Shown: positions 8,198-16,491 of the stretch, one piece after another
Numbering within the stretch: position 1 is the first letter of the stretch
Layout: the number at the start of each line of letters is the position of its first letter
Assembly (NCBI GenBank): GCA_015655415.1
Contig: JAATFB010000105.1
Span: forward strand, 1-64,000
Direction: 5' to 3'
Origin: Actinomycetales bacterium
Lineage (GTDB): Bacteria > Actinomycetota > Actinomycetes > Actinomycetales > Microbacteriaceae
DNA length: 64,000 bases
Notes under the pieces: model-generated
Databases searched by the model: none
What the model was told of the DNA's origin: nothing
The model's input: the letters and a program-made list of their open reading frames with translations, nothing else
Made by a program: the position numbers and the translations under genes

Positions 8198-9208
8198 TCA
8201 TCCGCTGACGGTGGCGATGTCGAGCCAGCGGACGAGCTCGCGGCGCAAGCCGGCCACCGGATCGACCACCACGGCGGTCGGGACCGCGCCGAGCACCTGG
8301 TCGACCACGGATCCGGCATCGTGGTCGACGACTCGCAGCAGAGGCCGCGTCATCCGGCCGGCGGCGACCGCGAGCGCGCGCAGGAGTTCGCCGACCGGCT
8401 GCGAGCGCGCGCGAAGCTCCTGCGCGGAGCCGAGCACGAGCAGCGGCAGGGCCAGGTCGGCACAGAGCGCGACGAGCTCGTTGAGGCGCACAAGCGAGGG
8501 CAGCGTGAGTGCGCGGCCGGCGAGCGGCTGCGGGGCGGCCACGGCGATGGAACGCCCGTCGATCCGCGCCATCGCCAGCAGCAGCTCGTCGGTGTCTGCG
8601 GGGAGCACCCGCAGCACGTCATCGCAGATGGTGAACAGGATCGCCAGTGCGTTCCGCGACTCGGCAGGCCCGATCCCGGTGAGTTCGGAACGCTCGGCAG
8701 GCAGGTAGCTCGGCGCGGGTCGCCCCCGCCCGGACGGCAGATAGCTCAGCAGGACGCACGCCAGCTCGAGGGCGGACGCGGGGTCGTCGGCGGTCAGGAC
8801 CGGTGCGGACGATGCGTCATCGTCGAGGCCGATACGCAGCACGGAGTGCGCGGCGAGAGCCACGTCGGCGACGGGGTCGGGGAGGGGCGAGACCAGCACG
8901 TGGACGCCGCCACCCGCTGCCGCGGCGAACGCCGGCATCCCGCATGGTCGCCCGGGCGTCACCGTGATCGACGGCAGCCCCAGCGCCTCGGCATGCTCGA
9001 CGACCGCGAGAAGCGCCGTCGTGCTCACGATGCCGCCTGCCCCCGTGGCGGTCCCCACCAGAACCGGGCGGCCGGCCACGCCGGCCAGGCCGAGGGCGAT
9101 CGTGGTGCCATCGATCGTTCGCGGTGACGCCGCCGGGGTGGGCTCATCGAGCAGCGGGCACTCGTCCAGAAGGCTGGACAGCGACGGCGCCTCGACGATC
9201 CCGTTCAC
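8198..9208 (-). CDS. Diverged acyl-CoA carboxylase beta-like carboxyltransferase
   Basis: 336 residues starting at GTG 9208, overlapping the aminotransferase stop (GTGA). The protein aligns by eye with both halves of acyl-CoA carboxylase beta subunits. An ALELACVLLSYLP segment followed by a Pro-rich linker matches the end of the N-domain. ARIDGRSIAVAAPQPLAG and the following LVALCADLALPLLVLG match the ARLDGRxVGIVANQP and FCDAFNIPLxTLVDVPGF segments of the C-domain. It is much shorter than the usual 510-530 residues and lacks the GAGARIQEG-type glycine motif (GRPCGMP stands there). It is therefore either a diverged carboxyltransferase with a new acceptor or a non-catalytic partner. It lies in an operon with a biotin carboxylase-BCCP fusion. 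Homology is read by eye from remembered family motifs. Confidence 0.6.
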   Translation of the reverse strand: MNGIVEAPSLSSLLDECPLLDEPTPAASPRTIDGTTIALGLAGVAGRPVLVGTATGAGGIVSTTALLAVVEHAEALGLPSITVTPGRPCGMPAFAAAAGGGVHVLVSPLPDPVADVALAAHSVLRIGLDDDASSAPVLTADDPASALELACVLLSYLPSGRGRPAPSYLPAERSELTGIGPAESRNALAILFTICDDVLRVLPADTDELLLAMARIDGRSIAVAAPQPLAGRALTLPSLVRLNELVALCADLALPLLVLGSAQELRARSQPVGELLRALAVAAGRMTRPLLRVVDHDAGSVVDQVLGAVPTAVVVDPVAGLRRELVRWLDIATVSG

Positions 9209-10383
9209 GATGCGGGCACCGTGGCGGCGAGCTCGATGAAGGCCCACTCGAGGCGGTCCAGCCCGGCATCGAGGGTCTCCAGGGAATAGGTGTACGACAG
9301 GCGCAGGTGGTGCTCGCCGGCGTCGCCGAACTCCGCCCCGGGCCGCAGCGCCACGCCATAGTCCTCCACCAGCCGGTTGCGCAGCTCGACCGAGGGTATG
9401 TCGTACGCATACTCGAAGAAGACGTAGAACGCACCGAGAGGTGCGACGAACCGCACCCCGGGGAATGCGGCGATGCGTTCCATCACGTGCTCACGTCGCC
9501 GACTGTAGTCCCGCAGCATGGCGGGGATCGTCGCGTCCCGCGTGCGCACCGCCGCGATCGCCGCACGCTGCACGGCGGTGTTGATCGTGTTGTTGAACGT
9601 CTTGTGGACGTCGAGGATGGCTCCCAGCGCGACGACGTCGGTGGTGAGGATGTAGCCGATGCGCCAGCCGGTCATCGCATAGGTCTTCGAGAAGGTCTGG
9701 CAGAAGATGAGGCGCTCGCGCAGTCGAGGTATGGACAATGCCGTGGCGAAGGCACCCTCCTCGTAAACGTATGCCTCGTACGCCTCGTCGAGCAGAACCC
9801 GGATGTCCGACTCGGCCAATTCGGCGGCGAGGCCTTCCAGCGCGGCCCGGCTGTAGGTCGCCCCGCTCGGATTGACCGGGTTGCAGAGCATGATGAGCCC
9901 GGCATCCTCGGCGATCGCCCGGCGTGCGAGCCGGCGTAGCCCCTCGGCCTCGTCACCCGGACGTATCTCGACCTCCAGGAGCTCCCCGCCGGCGAGGGCG
10001 ACGGCGTCACGGTACAGGGAGTAGCTGGGATCGGCGGTGACGACCGTGTCGCCCGGGTCGATGAGAGCTAGCGCGGTCGAGGTGATCGCCGCTGCGCCCC
10101 CGTGGGTGATGATGCACTCCGAGGCGCGATACGAGGTGCCGAAGCGACGGTTGGCGTCCTCCACGAGCACCTGGCGGAGCTCCAGCTCTCCCGGGCCGGA
10201 GGAGTAATGCGTCCATCCGGCGTCGAGCGCCTCGTGCATCGCCGCGACGACGGGGGCCGGAGTGCGGAGATCCGGTTCCCCCTTGGACAGCTCGATCAGA
10301 TCGGGGCGCGACGCGACGTCGGCCCGCCGCGACACCTGCCTGAGCCTCTCGACCCGCGTGGCGATGGACGTCGTTGCCATCAT
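9205..10383 (-). CDS. Class I/II PLP-dependent aminotransferase
   Basis: Fold-type I aminotransferase, 392 residues. Asn168 (CNPVNPSG), Asp199 (LLDEAY) and Schiff-base Lys233 (TFSKTYAMTGWRIGY) form the usual PLP site, with a C-terminal RLSYTYS region. The family covers aspartate, alanine and aromatic aminotransferases; the substrate is not fixed by these motifs. It is the first gene after a 64-base gap behind the biotin carboxylase-BCCP gene and overlaps the carboxyltransferase-like gene by 4 bases. Two ATGs (10383 and 10380) are adjacent. A role in moving the amino group of a product of the 5-oxoprolinase/carboxylase step is an inference. Confidence 0.85.
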   Translation of the reverse strand: MMATTSIATRVERLRQVSRRADVASRPDLIELSKGEPDLRTPAPVVAAMHEALDAGWTHYSSGPGELELRQVLVEDANRRFGTSYRASECIITHGGAAAITSTALALIDPGDTVVTADPSYSLYRDAVALAGGELLEVEIRPGDEAEGLRRLARRAIAEDAGLIMLCNPVNPSGATYSRAALEGLAAELAESDIRVLLDEAYEAYVYEEGAFATALSIPRLRERLIFCQTFSKTYAMTGWRIGYILTTDVVALGAILDVHKTFNNTINTAVQRAAIAAVRTRDATIPAMLRDYSRRREHVMERIAAFPGVRFVAPLGAFYVFFEYAYDIPSVELRNRLVEDYGVALRPGAEFGDAGEHHLRLSYTYSLETLDAGLDRLEWAFIELAATVPAS

Positions 10384-10447
10384 GTGTCTCCCTGTGCTCT
10401 TCGTGGTGATGTGGACGTCTTCCGGATGCCGGAGAAGGCTGCTCGAG

Positions 10448-12298
10448 TCATAGCAGTCGCAGGACGGGGGTCGGCGGCGAGATCAGCTCTCCGACGGAGA
10501 CGAGGTCGCGGACTCGGCCGGCGACCGGGGCCTTCACGAGGTGCTCCATCTTCATGACCTCCAGGGTGACCAGGGGGTCGCCCTCGGCCACCTCTCGTCC
10601 CTCCTCGACGTGCACGGCGACGACGGTTCCCTGGATCGGAGCGACGACGGCACGGCCGGTGGAGACGCCCGCCGCGGACTCGCGGACGTTGATCCCCTCG
10701 ATCCGCGGTGCGTTGCCCGACGTCCCGGATCGGCGGGTGCCGAGGCGTGCCAGGAGAGCGTCCGGTATCTCAACGACCATCTCGCGTCCGTCCACGCGGA
10801 TCGTCATCCTGCTTGCGCCGACGGCGGATCCGTCAGGTGCGGGGTGCGGCGCCGGCGACGCGGTCTCGAGCCGCTCCAGGCCACCGCCTGGCAAGAACTC
10901 CTCCTCCAGCCAGTTCGTGTAGATGCCATCGCCCGTGAGACCGTGTCGGCGCACGGCGGCGTCCTCGATCAGGGCTCCGAACAGCGGCAGGGTCGTGCTG
11001 ACGCCGCGGACGACGTATTCGCACAGCGCCCTGCGGGCCCGATCGAGCGCCATGGTCCGAGTCGGGCCGGTGACGATGAGCTTCGCCAGCATCGAATCGA
11101 AGGAGGCCGATACGCGGCTGCCGGCGCGAACGCCGCTGTCGACACGGACCCAGGGACCCGCGGGCTCGGTGTAGTCGGAGATCGTCCCGGTGGAGGGCAG
11201 GAACCCGAGCGCGGGGTCCTCGCTGTTGATGCGGAACTCGATCGCGCATCCCTGCACCTGGTTGTCCGGGAAGCTCACCACCTCCCCGCGCGCGATCCGG
11301 AACTGTTGCTCGATGAGATCGATGCCGGAGACCTCTTCCGTCACCGTGTGCTCGACCTGGATGCGCGTGTTCACCTCGAGGAAGGAGATGGCGCCCTCGC
11401 GCGAGACGAGGAACTCGCAGGTGGCCGCCCCGCGATAGCCGACTCGTCGCAGGATGTCGCGAGACGATCGGGTGAGCTCGTCCAGCTGCTCGGCGGTCAG
11501 GCCCGGCGCTGGCGCCTCCTCCAGGAGCTTCTGATGGCGTCTCTGCAACGAGCAGTCGCGGGTGCTGACGATCGACACGTTCCCGTGCGCGTCGGCGAGG
11601 CACTGCGTCTCCACGTGCCTGGGGCGGTCGAGATACTGCTCGACGAAGCACTGGTCGTCGCCGAAGGCGGCGAGCGCCTCCGCTCTCGCCGCGGCGAGCA
11701 TCGGCTCGGCCTCCTCCTCGGAGCGAACGACTCGCATCCCGCGCCCGCCTCCGCCGTGAGACGCCTTGACGGCGACGGGATATCCGGCATCGGCTGCGAA
11801 GGAGCGTATCCCCTCCGCGTCGGCGACCGGACCGTCGCTTCCCCGCGCGAGCGGAGCGCCCACGGCGAGGGCGATCGCACGCGCCGAGACCTTGTCCCCG
11901 AGCAGCGTGATCGCCTCGGGGTCGGGGCCGACCCAGGTCAGCCCGGCGGCCTGGACGCGCCGGGCGAACTCGGCGTCCTCCGCGAGGAACCCGTACCCCG
12001 GATGCACGAGTTGAGCGTGCGCACGCACGGCGGCGGCGACGAGCAGCTCGGCGTCGAGGAAGGGGTTCGGCGTGGCGGGGACCGCTTCGACGCGATCGGC
12101 GAGCTCGACGTAGGGAGAGGAGGCGTCCGCGGCGACGTTCACGACCGCGGTGCGCAGGCCGAGATCCCGCGCAGCGCGGATGACACGGACGGCGATCTCG
12201 CCGCGGTTGGCGATGAAGACCACGGTGTCGTCTGAGGGGGAGGTCATCGGCGGCACAGGGTCCTTCATCGGATCGGTGGACTGATCGTTCACGCTCAT
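10448..12298 (-). CDS. Biotin carboxylase-BCCP fusion
   Basis: 616-residue fused subunit. Residues 25-470 form an ATP-grasp biotin carboxylase (FIANRGEIAVRVIRA, the ATP loop KASHGGGGRGMRVV, RDCSLQRRHQK, FLEVNTRIQVEHTVTE). After a linker follows a biotinyl domain whose EVMKMEH motif carries the biotinylated Lys583. It carboxylates its own biotin with bicarbonate and ATP and hands the carboxyl group to a carboxyltransferase. The ATG at 12298 overlaps the pxpC stop. In urea carboxylase the carboxyltransferase part is homologous to PxpC/PxpB, so the adjacent pxpBC products are possible partners; the diverged carboxyltransferase downstream is another. The acceptor substrate is unknown. Confidence 0.92.
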   Translation of the reverse strand: MSVNDQSTDPMKDPVPPMTSPSDDTVVFIANRGEIAVRVIRAARDLGLRTAVVNVAADASSPYVELADRVEAVPATPNPFLDAELLVAAAVRAHAQLVHPGYGFLAEDAEFARRVQAAGLTWVGPDPEAITLLGDKVSARAIALAVGAPLARGSDGPVADAEGIRSFAADAGYPVAVKASHGGGGRGMRVVRSEEEAEPMLAAARAEALAAFGDDQCFVEQYLDRPRHVETQCLADAHGNVSIVSTRDCSLQRRHQKLLEEAPAPGLTAEQLDELTRSSRDILRRVGYRGAATCEFLVSREGAISFLEVNTRIQVEHTVTEEVSGIDLIEQQFRIARGEVVSFPDNQVQGCAIEFRINSEDPALGFLPSTGTISDYTEPAGPWVRVDSGVRAGSRVSASFDSMLAKLIVTGPTRTMALDRARRALCEYVVRGVSTTLPLFGALIEDAAVRRHGLTGDGIYTNWLEEEFLPGGGLERLETASPAPHPAPDGSAVGASRMTIRVDGREMVVEIPDALLARLGTRRSGTSGNAPRIEGINVRESAAGVSTGRAVVAPIQGTVVAVHVEEGREVAEGDPLVTLEVMKMEHLVKAPVAGRVRDLVSVGELISPPTPVLRLL

Positions 12299-13257
12299 GG
12301 GGTGACTCGCTCGGATCCGGTCAGCCGGCGCAGTGCCAGCTCCTGGTCGAGGAGCCGGTATCGTGCCTCGGTCTCGTCGATGCGCTCGAACGAGGTGCGC
12401 GAGCCGGGTCGGAGCTGGGCGACCGTGTCGATGTCGGCCTTGGCGATCACCGCGGGCACGGGGTAACCGGCGGTGATGAACCTCCCGCGCAGCAGCGCGA
12501 TCAGCTCACCGGCTGAGGGAATCTCGATCGACCCGATCGGCACCGAGCGGCTCACCACCTCGCCCAGGTCTCGGCGCACCGGAGTGTCCCCGTCGAAGCG
12601 GGCGCCCACTGCGTTGCTGCGCGGGCTCATCGTGAACTCGTTCGCGTACAGCAGCTCCATGCCCTCGAACATCCCCGCCTGCTCCGTCTCGAGCACCCCG
12701 ATCCGGTGCGGGCTTCCTCCTAGCCGGGCACGAAAAGGCTCCGCAAGCGCCCCGGCGCCGGGCACGGCCGGTACGCCGACCGGGCCTGCCGGGTACTCGA
12801 TCGTGCCGCCGCTGGCCACGTCGTTGGCGAAACCGAGCGGGGGCAGCGGCGACACGCTGCCGTAGAGCCGCTTCGCGCGCACCCCGCCCGGGAGGGCGAG
12901 GTAGACGCGGTATCCCGTCACGGGGGCGCCGATGTCGACTCGCGTTCTCGGCGGAACGGTCACCGCCTCCCACTGGGGAACGCGCACGTCCCCGTCCACC
13001 CGAACCTCGGCGACCCCGCCCGTGACGCTGAACGTGATCTCGCGCTCGCTCTCGAAGGCGAGCCCTGCACCGGTGAGCTCGACGCATGGCGCGCCGGTCG
13101 TGTTCCCGAGCAGCAGGTTCGCGAAGCGCGCGGAGAACACGTCGGACGCCCCGCTGCGGCTGATGCCGCCCTTCTCGTATCCGAAGCGGCCGAGATCCTG
13201 CACGACCGCGCCGAACGACTCGATGACCCGGATCGACTGATTGCTTCCGACGATCAC
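12295..13257 (-). CDS. pxpC: 5-oxoprolinase subunit C (KipA/AHS2 family)
   Basis: Biotin-dependent-carboxyltransferase-family protein, 320 residues. It shows the family's GRFGYEKGGISRSGASD motif near the N-terminus, which resembles the G-x-x-G-x-x-x-G-V-x-x-S-G-A-x-D signature of KipA/AHS2. With PxpA and PxpB it forms ATP-dependent 5-oxoprolinase, opening pyroglutamate to glutamate. The same fold is the carboxyltransferase half of urea carboxylase. The start is GTG 13257 overlapping the pxpB stop (GTGA). The longer upstream reading frame is shadowed by pxpB and was rejected. Confidence 0.85.
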   Translation of the reverse strand: MIVGSNQSIRVIESFGAVVQDLGRFGYEKGGISRSGASDVFSARFANLLLGNTTGAPCVELTGAGLAFESEREITFSVTGGVAEVRVDGDVRVPQWEAVTVPPRTRVDIGAPVTGYRVYLALPGGVRAKRLYGSVSPLPPLGFANDVASGGTIEYPAGPVGVPAVPGAGALAEPFRARLGGSPHRIGVLETEQAGMFEGMELLYANEFTMSPRSNAVGARFDGDTPVRRDLGEVVSRSVPIGSIEIPSAGELIALLRGRFITAGYPVPAVIAKADIDTVAQLRPGSRTSFERIDETEARYRLLDQELALRRLTGSERVTP

Positions 13258-14003
13258 GACGCCACCCCGACCGTCGCGACCGGGCGGCCCTCGTGCTCGG
13301 CCCACGCGTCCGCCGTGATCGGGTCGAGCCGAACCGAATCCCCGAGGTGGAAGCTCGCCGTCGGCCGCCGGAACTCGCTCGCCACGTCCACGGGGGTGCG
13401 GCCGATCGACCGCCAGCCCGTCGTCGCGCGCCCGCTGCTCAGCCCGATGGAGCACTGCACGCCGGCCAGGTTGAACTCGCCGCCATGCGTCTCGCGGATC
13501 ACGGGGGAGGCGAGCCGGCTCACCGGTGGCACGGTCGAATGATTCAGCATCATCAGGCCGCCGCCCACCCCGCGACAGCGGATGCGGATCGGGGCGCTCG
13601 CCTCCAGCTCGATCAGCTCGGACGGCGACATGTCCAGCTCGGCGGCGATGGCCTCCAGATCGAAGCCGAAGCACACCGGCAGCCGGTAGGTGACGGTCGC
13701 GCTGAGCCACTCCTCGTCGGCGTGCGAGTACGTGGCGGTGAGTCCCTCGACGATCCTGCACATTCCCTCGCTGTCGATCCGCGCGGCGTCGTACTCGATG
13801 AGCACGCTGTCGTAGGCCGGGTAGACGGACAGCACGGCGTCGTACCTCATGCTCTCGAGGGAGCGGCAGATCGAGTGGGCGTGACGCCACCGGTCGTCCG
13901 CGTCCGAGTCCGTGAACGTCGCCAGCACGTACGACTCGCCGAGGGGCTCCAACCGGTATTCGCGCAGGCCCCCGGGTGACCGCGACGGTGATGACACGGT
14001 CAC
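13254..14003 (-). CDS. pxpB: 5-oxoprolinase subunit B (KipI/AHS1 family)
   Basis: 249-residue KipI/AHS1-family protein. Recognisable features are the central TYRLPVCFGFDLE segment and the C-terminal half with RCRGVGGGLMMLNHST and SPVIRETHGGEFNLAGVQ, close to the conserved GFxPGFxYLxGL and PxPGGWxxIGRT regions (here GRATTGWRSIGRTP). It pairs with PxpC. The start is GTG 14003, overlapping the pxpA stop by GTGA. The GF-P-G-F part looks altered compared with typical KipI (RIRCRGVGGG), which may mean an unusual substrate; this is a by-eye observation. Confidence 0.82.
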   Translation of the reverse strand: MTVSSPSRSPGGLREYRLEPLGESYVLATFTDSDADDRWRHAHSICRSLESMRYDAVLSVYPAYDSVLIEYDAARIDSEGMCRIVEGLTATYSHADEEWLSATVTYRLPVCFGFDLEAIAAELDMSPSELIELEASAPIRIRCRGVGGGLMMLNHSTVPPVSRLASPVIRETHGGEFNLAGVQCSIGLSSGRATTGWRSIGRTPVDVASEFRRPTASFHLGDSVRLDPITADAWAEHEGRPVATVGVAS

Positions 14004-14761
14004 GGCGCCTTGATCTCGATCCCCCGCTCGGCCAGCGCCGCGTTCAGCTTCTTCGCGGCCGGCACGGCCCATGGCTTGTCGCCGTGGATCAGGAGAGTCT
14101 CGGAGGGGACGGCGACTCGCGTCTCGCCGTCGACGGCGAGCAGACTGCCGGTGTCGATGATCTCCAGCGCACGCGCGACGATCCGGTCGGGGTCCGTCAC
14201 CAGAGCTCCGGGGTTGGTCCGCTTGGTCAACTGGCCGTTCGTGTCATAGCCACGATCGGGCAGGCCGACCGGGCCGAGCGGATGGCCGGCCGCCGCGGCG
14301 AGGTCGCCGAGCAGGGACTCGGCCCCCGCCGAGACGCGGACAGTCGGGTCGTAGTCGTGGATCGCCTGGAACACCGGCTCGGCGTAGTAGGGATCGACGG
14401 CCACGAGGTTGCCCAGGCGTCCGTGCGGGGCGACGTGATGGATCTTCGTGCCGTGACGGTCGGTGAAGGCCTGGAGCGCCCCTATCTGGTAGAGGACGTC
14501 GGCGTACAGCTGCTCCTGCGGCAGCTCGATGGCGACGCGGCCGAAGTTGCGGCGGTCCTGGAAGCCGGGGTGGGCGCCGACCGCGACGCCCTTCTCCACG
14601 CAGAGCCGGACCGTCCTGTCCATGACGACGGGATCGCCGCCGTGGAAGCCGCACGCGACGTTGGCCGACGACAGGTAGTTCAGGAGCTCCTCGTCCTGAC
14701 CGATCGTGTACGGCCCGAACCCTTCGCCGATGTCGGCGACGAGATTCACAGTGGTTGCCAT
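14000..14761 (-). CDS. pxpA: 5-oxoprolinase subunit A (LamB/YcsF family)
   Basis: 253-residue LamB/YcsF-family protein. It has the N-terminal NLVADIGEGFGPY motif (usually D-x-N-x-D-x-GE), the SANVACGFHGGDP segment with its conserved Cys/His, GVAVGAHPGFQDRRNFGR, and the C-terminal LLIHGDKPWAV. It is the hydrolase-like subunit of ATP-dependent 5-oxoprolinase (lactam opening) in prokaryotes. The usual Asn in the first motif appears as ADIGEG rather than DLNxDxGE, a small departure. It starts 74 bases after the solute-binding protein stop. The ATG at 14761 has an AGAAAGG ribosome site. Confidence 0.88.
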   Translation of the reverse strand: MATTVNLVADIGEGFGPYTIGQDEELLNYLSSANVACGFHGGDPVVMDRTVRLCVEKGVAVGAHPGFQDRRNFGRVAIELPQEQLYADVLYQIGALQAFTDRHGTKIHHVAPHGRLGNLVAVDPYYAEPVFQAIHDYDPTVRVSAGAESLLGDLAAAAGHPLGPVGLPDRGYDTNGQLTKRTNPGALVTDPDRIVARALEIIDTGSLLAVDGETRVAVPSETLLIHGDKPWAVPAAKKLNAALAERGIEIKAP

Positions 14762-14835
14762 GATGCTGTGGTGCCTTTCTGGTGAGTGGGAGAGCCGGGT
14801 GGCGCCGGCGTCCGGCCGCGCCACCCGGCACGGTG

Positions 14836-16491
14836 CTACTTCCCGGCGGGGGTCAGGACGCTGTAGTCGACGGTGTTGTCGTACCGGTAGGACATGCCCT
14901 GCAGCGAGGTGCTGTACGCCTGGTTCGGCTGCCGGTAGAGAATCGGCAGCTGGCTCGCATCGTCGATGACGAACGCGTTGACCTTCTCCCAGTACGGGGC
15001 GGCCTCCTTGCTCGTCATCGGACCGGCCGCGATGGCGTCCGCGTTGAGCTTCTTCCACTCCGCGGTCGGGACGAACGCCCCGTTGTTGCTCGGATCGTTC
15101 GGCATGAAGAAGTTGTTGATGTACGACGGCGTCTGAGTCTGCGAGCGGTTCGCGGCCAAAAGCGACTGGAAGGTGGCGTTGGCGCGGCCGGTGGCGAAGT
15201 CTGCGGCATTGAGCTGCTTGACGGTCACGTTGAACCCGGCCTTGGCGGCATAGGACTTGATCATCACAGCGGAGTCGACGATGTCGGGGATAGCGTTGGA
15301 GACGGTGAGCGTGACGTCGACGCTCGGCTTGCCTGCCTCCTCGAGCAGGTGCTTGGCCTTGCCGATGTTGTACGTGTAGGCCGGCTTCGTGCTGGTTCCC
15401 GGCACTCCCATAGACGGGGTCAGCCAGCCCGGACTGGTGATGGCCAAGCCACGATAGACCTGCTTGATCAGCTGGCTGTAGGGCACGGAGTACATGAATG
15501 CCTGCCGCACGAGCTTGTCGTCGAACGGCGCCTTGTTCTGCACCAGGGCGAGATCGACGAACTCGATCGGATGCTCCACCGTCGGGATCTGGACGCCGCT
15601 CTTCTTGGAGATGGCCTCCTGGTCGCTCGGCGCGAGCGCCTCGGCGACCTGGACGTCACCCGATGACAGCATCTGCGCCCGGGTGCCGGAATCGGCGACC
15701 ACCTGCATGGTGATCTTATTGATCTTCGGCTCTCCGAGCGGGTAGTGCGGGTTGGCCTTGAGAACCACCTGCTGGTCGGCGGTCTTCGAGGCGACCTCGT
15801 AGGGGCCGAATCCGGCCCCGTCATGCGTGGCGGCCCACTCCTCCGACCACTGGTCGGTGTCGGTGGCGTGCTTCTTCATCTCCGTGCTGTCCCAGATGCG
15901 CCCCATCTGGCCGGTGAGCATCTGAGGGAAGATGTCGTCGTTGCCGACTCCGTGCAGGTGGAAGGTGACGGTGTGGTCGTCGACGATCTGCACCTGATCG
16001 ATCGAGTTGAAGTAGGCCTTGATCTGCGGCAGGCGTCCCCCGTCGACCGAGAGCTTGCGCTGGAAGGAGTAGTAGACGTCTTTCGCCGTGAACGGGTTCC
16101 CCGCCTGCGAGACGACGCCCTTGCGCAGATGGAACGTGTAGTCCAGCCCGTCTGCGGTCTTCGTCTTGGTGAACGGCTTGTCGTAGTCGGCCAGAACGCC
16201 CTGGTACTGGTTGAAGTCCTGGACGAGCACCCCGTTCTTCTCGACGTACTTGTAGCGCAGTAGCCCGACCATCGTCTGCGACCACATGGTGTAGTTCTCG
16301 TTCGACGCCGCCCAGTTGCCCTCCAGGTCGTAGCTGGTCGGCATGGCCGCTATCGCCACGGTGATCGAGCTCTTCGCGGAGGCCGAGCTCGACGAGTCGG
16401 CCGCCCTGTCGGTGCAGCCGGTGGCGGCCAGGACGAGCGCTGCCGCCGCTGCCGCGGCTGTGAGCAGGCGTGGTGCTCTTCGGTTACGCAA
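14836..16491 (-). CDS. ABC importer solute-binding lipoprotein (DppA/OppA family)
   Basis: Family 5 extracellular solute-binding lipoprotein, 551 residues. The signal peptide has a run of alanines and a lipobox ending LAATGC, with lipid-modified Cys26. The mature part shows the SBP_bac_5 features TFHLRKGV and FTAKDVYYSFQR. The start is TTG 16491, with AAGGAAG just upstream, overlapping the permease stop by 8 bases; no ATG or GTG gives this signal peptide. The family binds di/oligopeptides, nickel, opines or other amino compounds. In this operon the ligand may be a pyroglutamyl or lactam compound, which is inferred. Confidence 0.88.
   Translation of the reverse strand: MRNRRAPRLLTAAAAAAALVLAATGCTDRAADSSSSASAKSSITVAIAAMPTSYDLEGNWAASNENYTMWSQTMVGLLRYKYVEKNGVLVQDFNQYQGVLADYDKPFTKTKTADGLDYTFHLRKGVVSQAGNPFTAKDVYYSFQRKLSVDGGRLPQIKAYFNSIDQVQIVDDHTVTFHLHGVGNDDIFPQMLTGQMGRIWDSTEMKKHATDTDQWSEEWAATHDGAGFGPYEVASKTADQQVVLKANPHYPLGEPKINKITMQVVADSGTRAQMLSSGDVQVAEALAPSDQEAISKKSGVQIPTVEHPIEFVDLALVQNKAPFDDKLVRQAFMYSVPYSQLIKQVYRGLAITSPGWLTPSMGVPGTSTKPAYTYNIGKAKHLLEEAGKPSVDVTLTVSNAIPDIVDSAVMIKSYAAKAGFNVTVKQLNAADFATGRANATFQSLLAANRSQTQTPSYINNFFMPNDPSNNGAFVPTAEWKKLNADAIAAGPMTSKEAAPYWEKVNAFVIDDASQLPILYRQPNQAYSTSLQGMSYRYDNTVDYSVLTPAGK

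Noticed and set aside
10541-12235. 564-residue plus-strand frame over the biotin carboxylase gene
   Set aside because: Antisense to a gene with full ATP-grasp and biotinyl motifs.
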